Positions 26,731 to 35,420 are shown, counted from the stretch's first letter. The stretch is 47,238 nucleotides of DNA from Aeromonas finlandensis (GCF_000764645.1 NZ_JRGK01000043.1:1-47238); one strand, 5' to 3'. The notes: generated by a model from the sequence alone, not told the origin. Numbers and translations are program-made.

Positions 26731-27252
26731 TCAGTTGGCCTGCGAAGGCGGCTTGCGCGCCTGAGTGCGGGCCAATCTGCGCCGCTCACACTCCTGGTCG
26801 CTCACCAGCGGCAGCACCAGCCGATGGGCGTGCTGATCGCGGCCATAGTAGTCCGCCAGCCGCTGCTGGGGACGAAATCCCAACCCCTGATAGAGCGCCA
26901 GCGCCTCTGCGTTGGCGTCCCCCACTTCGAGACGAATCGCCCCCCAGCCAGCGGCCTTGCCCTCGCGGATCACCTGCTCCAGCAGACGGCGGGCCCAGCC
27001 CAGACGGCGCACCGTCCAGCGAATGGCCAGCGCCTGAATGACCAGCCGATCCCAGCCTCTGTGCTCCAGCAGGCAGAGATAGCCCATCAGCTGATGCTTC
27101 TCATCCAGCAGCAACAGGGTGCGCCCCTTGGCGTGGGCCAGCAGATAGTGCCAGCGGCTGCGGCCAAAGGCGACTTCAGGGGGAAAACAGTAGCGTTCCA
27201 GATTAACGATGGCGCCCAGATCATCGGTTTGGGCCACACGGACGGTCAACAC
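26731..27252 (-). CDS. GNAT-family N-acetyltransferase (RimI-like)
   Basis: A 173-residue GCN5-related acetyltransferase. The acetyl-CoA loop appears as VRRLGWARRLLEQVIREGKAAGW (Q/RxxGxG/A pattern), followed by IRLEVGDANAEALALYQGLGF, the usual C-terminal part of RimI-like enzymes. The start is GTG with AGGA 6 nt upstream. The C-terminus is basic (ERRRLARTQARK). It is divergent from a RimK-family ligase and separated by 186 bp with a dyad in between. The pairing suggests joint work on an amino-acid or peptide substrate, but the substrate is unknown. Confidence 0.85.
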   Translation of the reverse strand: MLTVRVAQTDDLGAIVNLERYCFPPEVAFGRSRWHYLLAHAKGRTLLLLDEKHQLMGYLCLLEHRGWDRLVIQALAIRWTVRRLGWARRLLEQVIREGKAAGWGAIRLEVGDANAEALALYQGLGFRPQQRLADYYGRDQHAHRLVLPLVSDQECERRRLARTQARKPPSQAN

Positions 27253-27296
27253 GGGGAGTCCTTGTTCGGTTATTTATCTTCAGCACCAAAAATGCG

Positions 27297-27311
27297 ACTT
27301 GTATCACAAGT
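27297..27311. promoter_or_regulatory. Dyad between the GNAT and RimK genes
   Basis: ACTTGT-ATC-ACAAGT, a perfect 6-3-6 inverted repeat, lies 45 bp before the GNAT start and 128 bp before the RimK start; a candidate operator for both. A second hairpin, CTGCCT-GTTC-AGGCAG (27401-27416), lies in the RimK 5' leader. Confidence 0.35.
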
Positions 27312-27438
27312 TACCAAAGCGTCATATTAGGCACTGTAACCTCTTGTTTCCCCTCACGCCATTGTCGTGCTTGTCGGTGCATCGAAGCCCACTGGGGATC
27401 CTGCCTGTTCAGGCAGTCTGATCTGTGGAGCTGAAAAT

Positions 27439-28878
27439 ATGAGTACCTATGTCATCGTCGAAGAGCTGGGCGACTGGCCTTGCCATGCCGATTATCTGCT
27501 GACCGCCCGCACCTATCTGCAACATGGCGTGCCGACCACCGGCGGCCGACCCCGCATCATCAACCTCTGCCGCAATCTGGAACACCTGAGCGCAGGCTAC
27601 TACTGCTCGCTGCTGGCCCAGGCCCGCGGCCATCAATGCCTGCCGGGTCTGCAGGCCATCAGCCGACTGCAACCCCAGCAGCCACCGGCCAAGCTGTGGC
27701 GCAAGGCGCAAGGGTGGCTGGCCCAGCAGAGCGAGGACAGGATCCGGGTGCGCGCCATCTTTGGCCAGTGTGAACAGAGCGAGCTGGCGGGGCTGGCCCG
27801 CTACTACTACGGTCTGAGCCAACTGCCGCTGCAGGAGCTGACCCTCAAGCGCGGCCGCCACGGCTGGTCGGTGCGCCAGCAGCAGAGTCTGTCGCCGCTG
27901 GAGCTGAGCCCGAACGAAAAGGCCCTGATGCTGCATCACGCTCAGGCACTGGTGGGCAGCGGTGACGAGGAGCAGGCGGCGCCGCTTTACCAGCTCGCCA
28001 TTCTGGTCGACCCCAACGACGGCCGCGCCAGCAGCGATGGGCTGGCACTGGAGCGCTTTATCCGGGCTGCCGCCGCCCAGGGGATCCGGGCCGAGATCCT
28101 GCCCCCCTCCGCCATCGAGCGACTGCCGGAGTTCGATACCCTCTGGCTGCGCGCCGAAACCGCGGTCGGCCACTACACCTTTGAGTTTGCCCGCCGCGCC
28201 GAGCAGCTCAAGATGCCGGTGATCGACAGCTCCCGCGCCATCCTCGCCTGCAGCAACAAGCTCTATCTCTACGAGCTGATGGTGCGCAGCGGCGTGCCCA
28301 TGCCGCCCACCATGGTGGTGACCCGTCGCGGCCGCCACCATGTGGACGAGCTGGTGCAGCGGCTCGGCCTGCCGTTGATGGTGAAAGTGCCCGACGGGGC
28401 ACAGGGGCGGGATCTCGCCATGGCCGGCGACGAGCAGCAGCTGGCCCGGCTGCTGGACGAGGGGCTGGGCCGCTCCGCCCTGCTGCTGGTGCAGAGCCGG
28501 ATCCCCGCCGAGTTCGACTGGCGCATCGGCTTTCTCGACGGCTCGCCGCTGTTCGCCTGCCGCCGCTACCGGCCCGAACCCGGCAACCGCATTCGCCGCC
28601 GCAAGCACCCCCTCGACATGAGCCGCATCGAGGCGCTGCCGCTTAACGAGGTGCCGGAGCGGGTACTGCAGACCGCTCGCCGCGCAGTGCATCAGCTCGG
28701 CAATGGCCTCTACGGGCTCGATTTGCGCCAGCAGGGGCGTGACTGCGTGCTGCTGGAGATCGTCGACAACCCCTGGATCCGCGGCGATATCGAAGACAAG
28801 GAGGCGCAGGATATCTACGAGCGGCTGGCCCGCGCCTTCCGCCAGCGGCTGGAAAACCGGGGCCAGACCACCGCATAA
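27439..28878 (+). CDS. RimK-family ATP-grasp ligase with N-terminal RLAN domain
   Basis: A 479-residue protein whose N-terminal half (about 1-150, STYVIVEELGDWPCHADYLL, TTGGRPRIINLCRNLEHLSAGYYCSLLA) matches the RimK-like ATP-grasp N-terminal (RLAN) domain, and whose C-terminal half is an ATP-grasp ligase (ILACSNKLYLYELMVRSGVPMPPTM, LPLMVKVPDGAQGRDL, DWRIGFLDG, YGLDLRQQGRDCVLLEIVDNPW). Enzymes of this fold form amide bonds between a carboxylate, activated by ATP, and an amine. It is about 180 residues longer than RimK of E. coli, so it is not the S6 glutamate ligase itself. GGAG lies 9 nt before ATG 27439. Substrate unknown. Confidence 0.87.
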   Translation: MSTYVIVEELGDWPCHADYLLTARTYLQHGVPTTGGRPRIINLCRNLEHLSAGYYCSLLAQARGHQCLPGLQAISRLQPQQPPAKLWRKAQGWLAQQSEDRIRVRAIFGQCEQSELAGLARYYYGLSQLPLQELTLKRGRHGWSVRQQQSLSPLELSPNEKALMLHHAQALVGSGDEEQAAPLYQLAILVDPNDGRASSDGLALERFIRAAAAQGIRAEILPPSAIERLPEFDTLWLRAETAVGHYTFEFARRAEQLKMPVIDSSRAILACSNKLYLYELMVRSGVPMPPTMVVTRRGRHHVDELVQRLGLPLMVKVPDGAQGRDLAMAGDEQQLARLLDEGLGRSALLLVQSRIPAEFDWRIGFLDGSPLFACRRYRPEPGNRIRRRKHPLDMSRIEALPLNEVPERVLQTARRAVHQLGNGLYGLDLRQQGRDCVLLEIVDNPWIRGDIEDKEAQDIYERLARAFRQRLENRGQTTA

Positions 28879-28907
28879 CCCGCCACGACCTTGTCGCCCC
28901 CAATAAC

Positions 28908-28936
28908 AGAGAGGGCCCCGCGATGGGGCCCTCTCT
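28908..28936. terminator. Bidirectional terminator between RimK and amylase genes
   Basis: 12-bp perfect stem (AGAGAGGGCCCC / GGGGCCCTCTCT) with a 5-nt loop, between convergent genes. No long T tract. Confidence 0.65.
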
Positions 28937-28961
28937 CGTATCACAACGTGCTTCCGAAGAC

Positions 28962-30575
28962 TTATTGCAGACGCAGGAAACGCCCGCTCAAGGGGGGAAG
29001 CTCCACCGTCACGCTGCTGCCGCCGATGGCCAGACTCTCGCCGCTTTGCAGATCCACCAGCGCACTGCCGCTGCGCAACTTGCCCGCTGGCAGGTTGTAG
29101 CTGATCGCAGTGGTGGAGAGGTTGAGCAGATAGACGACTTGCTCCCCCGCCGTCTGCTTGATGTCGCCATAGAGGCTCCCCTCGGCCACCAGCTTGACCC
29201 GCTCCCCCTGATAGAGGGCGGGGTGAGCGGCGCGCATCGCCAGCAGCTGGGCGAGCCACTCTTTCAGATCGCTCTGTTCGCTGCCCGGCACAAAGCCGGT
29301 GACAGCGGGCACCTTGCCGTCACTGCGAGCCACGTGATCGTCGCACAGCCCCTGCGCTGCGCAGTCGCCGCTGACCTTGGCGGCAAAGCCCGGCACCTCG
29401 TCGCCAAACTCCTCGCCGTAGTAGAGGGTGATGGGGCCGGAGCGGGCAGCGAGGAAGCTGAAGGCCGCCTTGTGGCGCTGCCAGTACTCCGCCGGATTGA
29501 AGTTGCCGCGCTCCAGCAGATCGCCAAAACGCACCAGATCGTGGTTGCCCAGCATCAGGTTGGGCATGGCGTGATTCGGGTAGTTCTCCACCTTGTTCCA
29601 GCTGGCGTCGAGCACGCTGGCCCCCTGCCCGCCCTTGCCGGACTCTTCTACCGCCAGCGCCTGCACGATGCCGTAGCGCAGCGGGAAGTCAAAGGCAGAG
29701 GAGAGCGCCGGGTTATCGCTCGATCCATACGCCTCGGCACGGATTTCATCGGCCCCCTTCCACACCTCGCCCACCATGTAGCCGAGGGTACCCCACTGCT
29801 GACCGGCCGCCTTGCGCGCCGCGCTGGCCAGATCCACTTCGCGGCGAATGGCGCGCCACTCATCCAGCCCCAGCTGATAGGCCTGATCGAGGCGCCAGCC
29901 GTCGATGCCGTACTGCTCGACCCAGTAGCGGACCACCTCCTTGAAGTAGGCGAGACTCTCCGGCTTGCTGTAATCCACCAGCTGACCGGGATAACCGGCA
30001 CCACCGCCGGTGAGAGCGGGCAGGCGTCCCTCTGGCGAGGGCTTGCTCACCCCCATCTTGTTGACGTGGCCAAACACCCCGTCGAGGAATACATAGAGAC
30101 CGCGCTGGTGCGCCCCATCCACCAGCTGTTTGAGCTTGGCATTGCTGCCAAAGTTGGGGTCCACGGTGAAAAAATCACAGGCGAAGTAGCCGGTGGCATC
30201 GAGCTTGTTGTCACCGCCCTGACCGGCGCAGGAGTCGAACACCGGGGTGAGCCAGATGGCGTTGACGTTGAGGCTCTTGATGTGGTCGAGGCTGTCGATG
30301 ATCCCCTGCAGATCGCCGTTGTGGCGGGAGGGGCCATAGCCGACGCCGTAGTTGGCGCTGCCGTCACCATCGACAAAGGACTCCACCATCACCTGATAGA
30401 TGCGCAGGTTGCAGGCGGGTTGATCATCGCCGTAGCAGGCACGACTGGCCGTGCTGACCGGCGGATTAACGACGGGGGGAGTGATCTCCCCGCCAGAACT
30501 ACCGCTGCCGCCGCAAGCAGCAAGTAACAGGGCGGCCCAGAGCAGGCCGCCATAGCGCAACGTTCCCTGTTTCAT
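28962..30575 (-). CDS. Alpha-amylase family (GH13) lipoprotein
   Basis: A 537-residue glycoside hydrolase of family 13. The signal peptide ends in LLLAAC, a lipobox, followed by a Gly/Ser/Pro linker, so the enzyme should be lipid-anchored. Conserved regions in order: FLDGVFGH near 160 (region I, variant of DVVxNH), GWRLDQAYQL near 230 (region II, catalytic Asp), VGEVW near 267 (region III, acid Glu) and MLGNHDLVRF near 343 (region IV). A small beta-rich C-terminal domain (about 450-537) follows. Four cysteines in CYGDDQPACNL and CAAQGLCDD suggest disulphides. The frame extends upstream into the receptor gene region, but MKQGTLRYGGL begins the signal peptide. Likely a maltodextrin or starch hydrolase. 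Confidence 0.88.
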   Translation of the reverse strand: MKQGTLRYGGLLWAALLLAACGGSGSSGGEITPPVVNPPVSTASRACYGDDQPACNLRIYQVMVESFVDGDGSANYGVGYGPSRHNGDLQGIIDSLDHIKSLNVNAIWLTPVFDSCAGQGGDNKLDATGYFACDFFTVDPNFGSNAKLKQLVDGAHQRGLYVFLDGVFGHVNKMGVSKPSPEGRLPALTGGGAGYPGQLVDYSKPESLAYFKEVVRYWVEQYGIDGWRLDQAYQLGLDEWRAIRREVDLASAARKAAGQQWGTLGYMVGEVWKGADEIRAEAYGSSDNPALSSAFDFPLRYGIVQALAVEESGKGGQGASVLDASWNKVENYPNHAMPNLMLGNHDLVRFGDLLERGNFNPAEYWQRHKAAFSFLAARSGPITLYYGEEFGDEVPGFAAKVSGDCAAQGLCDDHVARSDGKVPAVTGFVPGSEQSDLKEWLAQLLAMRAAHPALYQGERVKLVAEGSLYGDIKQTAGEQVVYLLNLSTTAISYNLPAGKLRSGSALVDLQSGESLAIGGSSVTVELPPLSGRFLRLQ

Positions 30576-30632
30576 TGTTATGTTCCCGCTGTGAGCACAA
30601 GTGTCTGAATGCACCTGCTTTTCGCCATGATA

Positions 30633-30644
30633 GCGAGCGCTCGC
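30633..30644. repeat. 12-bp perfect palindrome upstream of the amylase gene
   Basis: GCGAGCGCTCGC lies between the TonB receptor stop and the amylase start, 58 bp before the latter. It could be an operator or a weak terminator stem. Confidence 0.3.
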
Positions 30645-30684
30645 AGAGGGGTCTGTGACTGAAAACGTTACCCGCTCATCTTGC

Positions 30685-32652
30685 TCAGAGCACGCCGTCG
30701 GAGGCGAAGCGGTAGTTGACCGAGAGCCAGTACGAGCGACCCGGCTCGGGAATGCGGCCGCTCTGCTCATAGCCCAACCCGGCCTGACTGCTGTGTACCG
30801 ACTTGGAGAGGTGCTCGTAGTAGAAGGTGTCGAACAGGTTGTCCACCCCGGCCGAGAGCTGCCACCCCTTGGCAAACTGCCAGGCGCCGCTCAGGTTCAG
30901 GGTGAAGAAGCCCGGGGTCTCCCCCTGATCCTGACCGGCCACCGTGCCGGAACCGACGTCCACCCGCTCCTGCGCCGCCACGGCGCGGCCCAGCAGGGTG
31001 AAGCTCAGCGCCTCATCCGGCTGCCAGCCCAACGCCAGCTTGCCATCAAGGGGCGGCATCTGGGCCAGCGGCTTGTTGTCGCTCCGGTTTTCCCCATAGA
31101 CCACCGCCAGACCACCATCGAGGCGCCACTGCTCGGCAAACTGCCAGCGCCCCTCCAGCTCGCCGCCCCGGGTCTGGGCATCGATGTTGCGCACCTTGTT
31201 CGACTTGCTGTTGTAGAGCAGGTAGTCCTTGATGTCGGCGCTAAAGAGGGAGAGGGTCAGATCCAGCTCGCGGCTGCGCAGGGCCAGCCCGGCATCCCAC
31301 TGGCGGCTGCGCTCCGGGTTGAGGGTGAACGGGGTGCTGTCCTTGCTGCGCTCCCAGTAGTCCGGCGCACGCTCTGCCTGCCCCCAGGCCAGATAGCTGG
31401 ACCAGCGGGGCGACCACTGATACTCGTAGCGGCCAAACCCGCTGTTCAAGGTCAGGGTATCGCTGTAGAGGGTCTGTTCACCGGCGCCATAGCGGGTGGT
31501 CTCTACCCGATCCTGCCGGTAACCGCCCTTGTAGCTATGGGCCCCCTGCTGACGGCCCAGCTCGGCGAAACCGCCCTGCTGTTCGAAACGCAGGGTGCGC
31601 TGGCGATCCTGCGTCGCATAATCGACGCCGCCCCGGCTGCGGTGCTGATCCCGGTTGCTGTCGAACCCGGCTGTCAGCAACCAGTCGGCAGGCAGGGTGA
31701 TGTCGTTGGCCCAGCGCCCGCCGGTGTTGCGGCGATCCGGGTTGGAGAGCATCTTCATGCCGCTGTTTTGCCGCAGGCTGAAGTTGTCCATGATGTGGTC
31801 GATGTAGTTGTCCCACAGGGTCAGCTCGCTGCGCTGCCAATAACGGGTGATCTCCTCCTGCTTGAGCTTCAACCCGAAGGACTCCCGATCAAACATGGGG
31901 CCATCCATGGTGCGATCCGCATAGGCGGCGCGGGCATTGCTGCGCTCGGCGGTGAGTTCCAGCCAGGTGTGCTCCCCCGGCGTCCAGCCCAGCTGGGCGG
32001 TGCCATTCTCGCGGCGATAGAAAGAGCGCACCTTGTTACCGTGACCATCGCGGTAATCGTCGCTGTCGGAGTGGGTAAACTGGCCGCGCAAATAGCCTTG
32101 CGGCGCCCCGGCGGTCATATCCACCATCTGGTCATCGCGGCCAAAGCTGCCGTAGAGGGCCGAGGCATCGGCCTTGAGGCCCGGTGCGGTGAACTCGGGC
32201 CTGTCCCGCTCGAACAGCACGGTTCCCGCCAGGGTGGCACCCTGCTCCAGGGATTGCGGCCCCTTGAGCACCCGGATCCGGTCAAAGGATTGGGGGAACA
32301 CATAGGCCGTGGGCGGGTCCATGCGGCCACCACAGCCACCGGCCAGCATGCCGCCATCCATCTGCACGTTGAGACGGGACATCCCCATCCCCCGCAGCAC
32401 GGGATCGCCACCCAGTCCCCCCTTGCGCACCATGCTCATGCCGGTGACATTCTTCAGATAACCGGCACCATCGGCCGCCGGCATGGGTGAGCCGGGCTTC
32501 TTGGGATCCAGCGTCACCTCCAGGGTGCTGGCGGGACGGGTTGCCACCACCACCATGGGATCCAGCTGTTGAACCTGCTCCTGACCGGCTGCGCCGTGAC
32601 AGGCGAGACCGCCAACCAGCAGGGCAAGGGGTGTGCGCATATGACAAGCCAT
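30685..32652 (-). CDS. TonB-dependent copper receptor (OprC/NosA family)
   Basis: An outer-membrane TonB-dependent receptor of 655 aa. A signal peptide (to about residue 23) is followed by a TonB-box-like DPMVVVATR, a plug with VLRGMGMSRLNVQMDGGML, the hallmark AGGCGGRMDPPTAYVFPQSF and IRVLKGPQS, then a beta-barrel. The GCGGRMDPPTAY motif and Met/His positions mark the OprC/NosA copper-receptor subfamily, involved in copper uptake. AAGGAAAATGT precedes ATG 32652. The C-terminus is odd: VNYRF, where such barrels normally end with an aromatic residue, is followed by ASDGVL. A CueR-like dyad lies upstream. Confidence 0.92.
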   Translation of the reverse strand: MACHMRTPLALLVGGLACHGAAGQEQVQQLDPMVVVATRPASTLEVTLDPKKPGSPMPAADGAGYLKNVTGMSMVRKGGLGGDPVLRGMGMSRLNVQMDGGMLAGGCGGRMDPPTAYVFPQSFDRIRVLKGPQSLEQGATLAGTVLFERDRPEFTAPGLKADASALYGSFGRDDQMVDMTAGAPQGYLRGQFTHSDSDDYRDGHGNKVRSFYRRENGTAQLGWTPGEHTWLELTAERSNARAAYADRTMDGPMFDRESFGLKLKQEEITRYWQRSELTLWDNYIDHIMDNFSLRQNSGMKMLSNPDRRNTGGRWANDITLPADWLLTAGFDSNRDQHRSRGGVDYATQDRQRTLRFEQQGGFAELGRQQGAHSYKGGYRQDRVETTRYGAGEQTLYSDTLTLNSGFGRYEYQWSPRWSSYLAWGQAERAPDYWERSKDSTPFTLNPERSRQWDAGLALRSRELDLTLSLFSADIKDYLLYNSKSNKVRNIDAQTRGGELEGRWQFAEQWRLDGGLAVVYGENRSDNKPLAQMPPLDGKLALGWQPDEALSFTLLGRAVAAQERVDVGSGTVAGQDQGETPGFFTLNLSGAWQFAKGWQLSAGVDNLFDTFYYEHLSKSVHSSQAGLGYEQSGRIPEPGRSYWLSVNYRFASDGVL

Positions 32653-32700
32653 ACATTTTCCTTATGTATTTGTTTGTTTTGTTTTTTTCATTCAACCAAT

Positions 32701-32727
32701 CAAACCTTTCAGTTGGGGAAAGGTTTG
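32701..32727. promoter_or_regulatory. MerR/CueR-type operator upstream of the copper receptor
   Basis: A 10-bp perfect inverted repeat with a 7-nt centre. Its inner half-sites ACCTTTC-N7-GAAAGGT match the 7-7-7 layout of the E. coli CueR site (ACCTTCC-N7-GGAAGGT) with one change per arm. It lies 49 bp before the receptor start. A second GCCGCA/TGCGGC repeat is at 32735-32755. The rest of 32653-32896 holds no gene. Confidence 0.5.
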
Positions 32728-32896
32728 CCATCAGGCCGCAAAAAAGGCCTGCGGCACGAAAGCGGCAAGCCTCTGTCAGGTAAATTGAAGGCAGGTTGGC
32801 AAAATGTTGCGCAGGTTTTACCCAAGTTGATTCAGAAAGGCAAACGGGCAAACATTCCAGCAACGGGAATCTGGCGTTTGCTCACAAAAATGGGGA

Positions 32897-33154
32897 CTAG
32901 CTGAAGACCTCCCGCTCATCGATGGGGGATATCAGGTGATAGATCTCATGGGCTGACAACGTGCATCCAGCGGGCCACTCCAGCTGGTGGTGACGATTGA
33001 TGAAGACACGGGCGCAGTGACGCTCGCTCTCCAGAGCGGCAAACAGTGGCTGGGCTCGCCAGGGGGTCAGATCCAGCGCACCTGTGGTACCATCCGATAA
33101 CACCACGAACAGGCGCCATCCCTGCAAATACTCCACATCGATAAAGACCGGCAT
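32897..33154 (-). CDS. DUF2442 family protein
   Basis: An 85-residue protein with the DUF2442 pattern: VEYLQGWRLFVVLSDGTTGALDL, a LFAAL segment, FINRHHQLEWPAGCTLSAHEIYHLI. Members of this family are often encoded next to DUF4160 genes and have been suggested as toxin-antitoxin partners; no partner gene is visible here, so I do not claim a TA system. The frame starts at a TTG (33187), but ATG 33154 has GGAG 8 nt upstream and is preferred. It sits alone between the copper receptor region and the divergent sulfatase gene. Confidence 0.72.
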   Translation of the reverse strand: MPVFIDVEYLQGWRLFVVLSDGTTGALDLTPWRAQPLFAALESERHCARVFINRHHQLEWPAGCTLSAHEIYHLISPIDEREVFS

Positions 33155-33368
33155 CCCTTCGGCTCCGATTGAGATAATTCGCGGCAATTATAAATGGCCA
33201 TCTCGTCCCCATACGGGCGGCAGCTCACATTTTGCCCAGCAGGTTATGCTGTAGTCAGCAGACGATCAACCTCACACATTTAGATAAGCGATATGTTAAT
33301 TGCCTCTTTTGGCAAGCTAGAGTGCAACCTTCTCCCCATCTGCCTGTCATAAGGTCACAACAACTATA

Positions 33369-33390
33369 AAACGTCTGTGGACAGACGTTT
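33369..33390 (+). promoter_or_regulatory. Hairpin just upstream of the sulfatase gene
   Basis: AAACGTCTG-TGGA-CAGACGTTT is a perfect 9-bp stem with a 4-nt loop, ending 22 nt before the ATG. It could be an mRNA leader hairpin or a protein-binding dyad. Confidence 0.45.
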
Positions 33391-33412
33391 ACAGTCTCAA
33401 TCAGGAACAAAC

Positions 33413-35377
33413 ATGACAGTTCTAAAACAGCGGCTCGGCCCCTTTTGGCCCTTCGCAGTCTTCTGTGCGCTCGCGCTTTTCTCCCTCTCTTTCAGCCGGC
33501 TCGCCCTCGGCCTCTGGCAACTGGAACGGGTCGATGCCGTTGCCGGTTGGCAGGAGATGCTGCTGCAAGGGATCCGGGTCGATTTTGCCAGCCTCTGTTG
33601 GGTCTGGGGTGTCCCCGCCATGTTCACCCTGCTGCTGGCGGGCCCCCATGCCATCGGCCGGGGCTGGCTGCAACTGATGCGAGTGTGGCTGACACTGGGA
33701 CTCTGGCTGATGCTGTTCCTCGAGATCTCCACCCCCTCTTTCATCACCGAGTACGGCGTGCGCCCCAATCGCCTCTATGTGGAGTACCTCATCTATCCGA
33801 AGGAGGTGCTCTCCATGCTGTGGGCAGGCCGCAAAGCCGAGCTGCTGCTGGCCGTGGTATTCAGTGGCGCCGTACTGGCCGGTGGCTGGTGGCTGAGCGG
33901 CCGTCTGGTGCGTGGCCTCAGCTTCCCGCGCTGGTATCTGCGTCCGGCCTTCGCCCTGCTCATTCTGGCCATCGGTTTTCTCGGCGCGCGCTCCAGTCTT
34001 GGCCACCGCGCCCTGAACCCGGCCATGGTCGCCTTTGCCGATGATCCGCTGGTCAATGCCCTGACCGTCAACTCCTCCTACTCCCTCTTCTTTGCCATCA
34101 AGCAGATGGGCGATGAAGAGGATGCCAGTCAGTTTTACGGCAAGATGGCAGACGATAAGGTGCTCGCCATCATGCGCAAGGAGAGCGGCCGTCCGGCCAG
34201 TGATTTCAACTCTGACCTGCTGCCCAGCCAGACCTTCAATCAGGCCAGCAGTCAGGGCAAACCGAAGAATCTGGTGATCCTGCTGCAGGAGAGCCTGGGC
34301 GCCCAGTTTGTCGGCTCCCTCGGCGGCCTGCCGCTCACCCCCAATATCGATGCCCTGTCCCAACAGGGGTGGGCCTTCGAGCAGCTCTACGCCACCGGCA
34401 CCCGCTCGGTGCGCGGTATAGAGGCGGTATTGACCGGTTTCACGCCGACCCCGGCACAGGCAGTAGTCAAACTCGGCAAGAGCCAGACCAACTTTTTCAC
34501 CATCGCCGATCTGCTCAAACAGCGAGGTTATGACACCAGCTTTATCTACGGCGGCGAGAGCCACTTTGACAACATGCGCAGCTTCTTCCTCGGCAACGGC
34601 TTCACCACCATCGTCGAGCAGAAGGATTTCGACAACCCGGTATTCAAGGGGTCCTGGGGCGCCTCCGACGAGGATCTGATGGCCAAGGCCGACGAGACCT
34701 TCAAGGCGCTCCACAAGGAGGGAAAACCCTTCTTCAGCCTGGTGTTCAGCTCCAGCAACCACGATCCATTCGAATTCCCGGACAACCGCATCGAACTCTA
34801 CGAGCAACCCAAGCAGACCCGCAACAACGCGGCCAAGTATGCGGACTACGCCATCGGCGAGTTCTTCAAGAAGGCGAAACAGTCTGAATATTGGAAGGAC
34901 ACCCTGTTCCTGGTCATTGCCGATCACGACAGCCGGGTCGGTGGCGCCAGTCTGGTGCCCATCCCCCGCTTCCATATTCCGGGGGTCATCGTCGGTGACG
35001 GCATAGCGCCGAGAAAGGATCCGCGCATCGTCAGCCAGATCGACATGGCGCCGACCCTGCTCTCCCTGATGGGGATCAGTGCCGACTATCCCATGCTGGG
35101 CAAGGATCTGACCCGCATGCCCGCCGACTGGCCGGGGCGCGCCATCATGCAGTACGACAAGAACTTCGCCCTGATGCGCGGCAAGGATGTGGTGATCCTG
35201 CAGCCGGAGCGGGCTGCGGAGGGATATGTCTACGATGATGCCAGCGAGAAACTGACCCCGGCAGCGCAACCGGAAGCCATGAAGGAAGAGGCTCTTGGTC
35301 TGGTGCTCTGGGGCAGCATGGCCTATCAGAAGGGGCTCTATCAGACGGCAAAGGATGAGCGTACCGTCGCCAACTGA
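33413..35377 (+). CDS. LTA-synthase-like membrane sulfatase family protein
   Basis: A 654-residue membrane enzyme of the LtaS/OpgB-type sulfatase group. Four to five N-terminal transmembrane helices (within residues 10-195) precede a periplasmic catalytic domain. LVILLQESLG binds metal through Glu, ATGTRSVRG holds the probable Thr nucleophile (Thr330), and LVIADHDSRVGG supplies the Asp-His metal pair. Family members transfer phosphoglycerol or phosphoethanolamine groups from phospholipids to envelope glycans; the acceptor here is unknown. AGGAACAAAC precedes the ATG. It ends at a 15-bp terminator hairpin and is transcribed alone. Confidence 0.88.
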   Translation: MTVLKQRLGPFWPFAVFCALALFSLSFSRLALGLWQLERVDAVAGWQEMLLQGIRVDFASLCWVWGVPAMFTLLLAGPHAIGRGWLQLMRVWLTLGLWLMLFLEISTPSFITEYGVRPNRLYVEYLIYPKEVLSMLWAGRKAELLLAVVFSGAVLAGGWWLSGRLVRGLSFPRWYLRPAFALLILAIGFLGARSSLGHRALNPAMVAFADDPLVNALTVNSSYSLFFAIKQMGDEEDASQFYGKMADDKVLAIMRKESGRPASDFNSDLLPSQTFNQASSQGKPKNLVILLQESLGAQFVGSLGGLPLTPNIDALSQQGWAFEQLYATGTRSVRGIEAVLTGFTPTPAQAVVKLGKSQTNFFTIADLLKQRGYDTSFIYGGESHFDNMRSFFLGNGFTTIVEQKDFDNPVFKGSWGASDEDLMAKADETFKALHKEGKPFFSLVFSSSNHDPFEFPDNRIELYEQPKQTRNNAAKYADYAIGEFFKKAKQSEYWKDTLFLVIADHDSRVGGASLVPIPRFHIPGVIVGDGIAPRKDPRIVSQIDMAPTLLSLMGISADYPMLGKDLTRMPADWPGRAIMQYDKNFALMRGKDVVILQPERAAEGYVYDDASEKLTPAAQPEAMKEEALGLVLWGSMAYQKGLYQTAKDERTVAN

Positions 35378-35420
35378 ACTGCCCATTCCGGATGAAAGAA
35401 AGCACAGGATAGATAGTCGA

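Noticed and set aside
32897-33154. DUF2442 gene as half of a toxin-antitoxin pair
   Set aside because: No adjacent DUF4160 or other small partner frame could be found on either strand.
33369-33390. MetJ boxes upstream of the sulfatase gene (AAACGTCT, AGACGTTT)
   Set aside because: The two 8-mers start 14 bp apart, out of the 8-bp register MetJ needs, and no methionine gene follows; a plain hairpin explains them.
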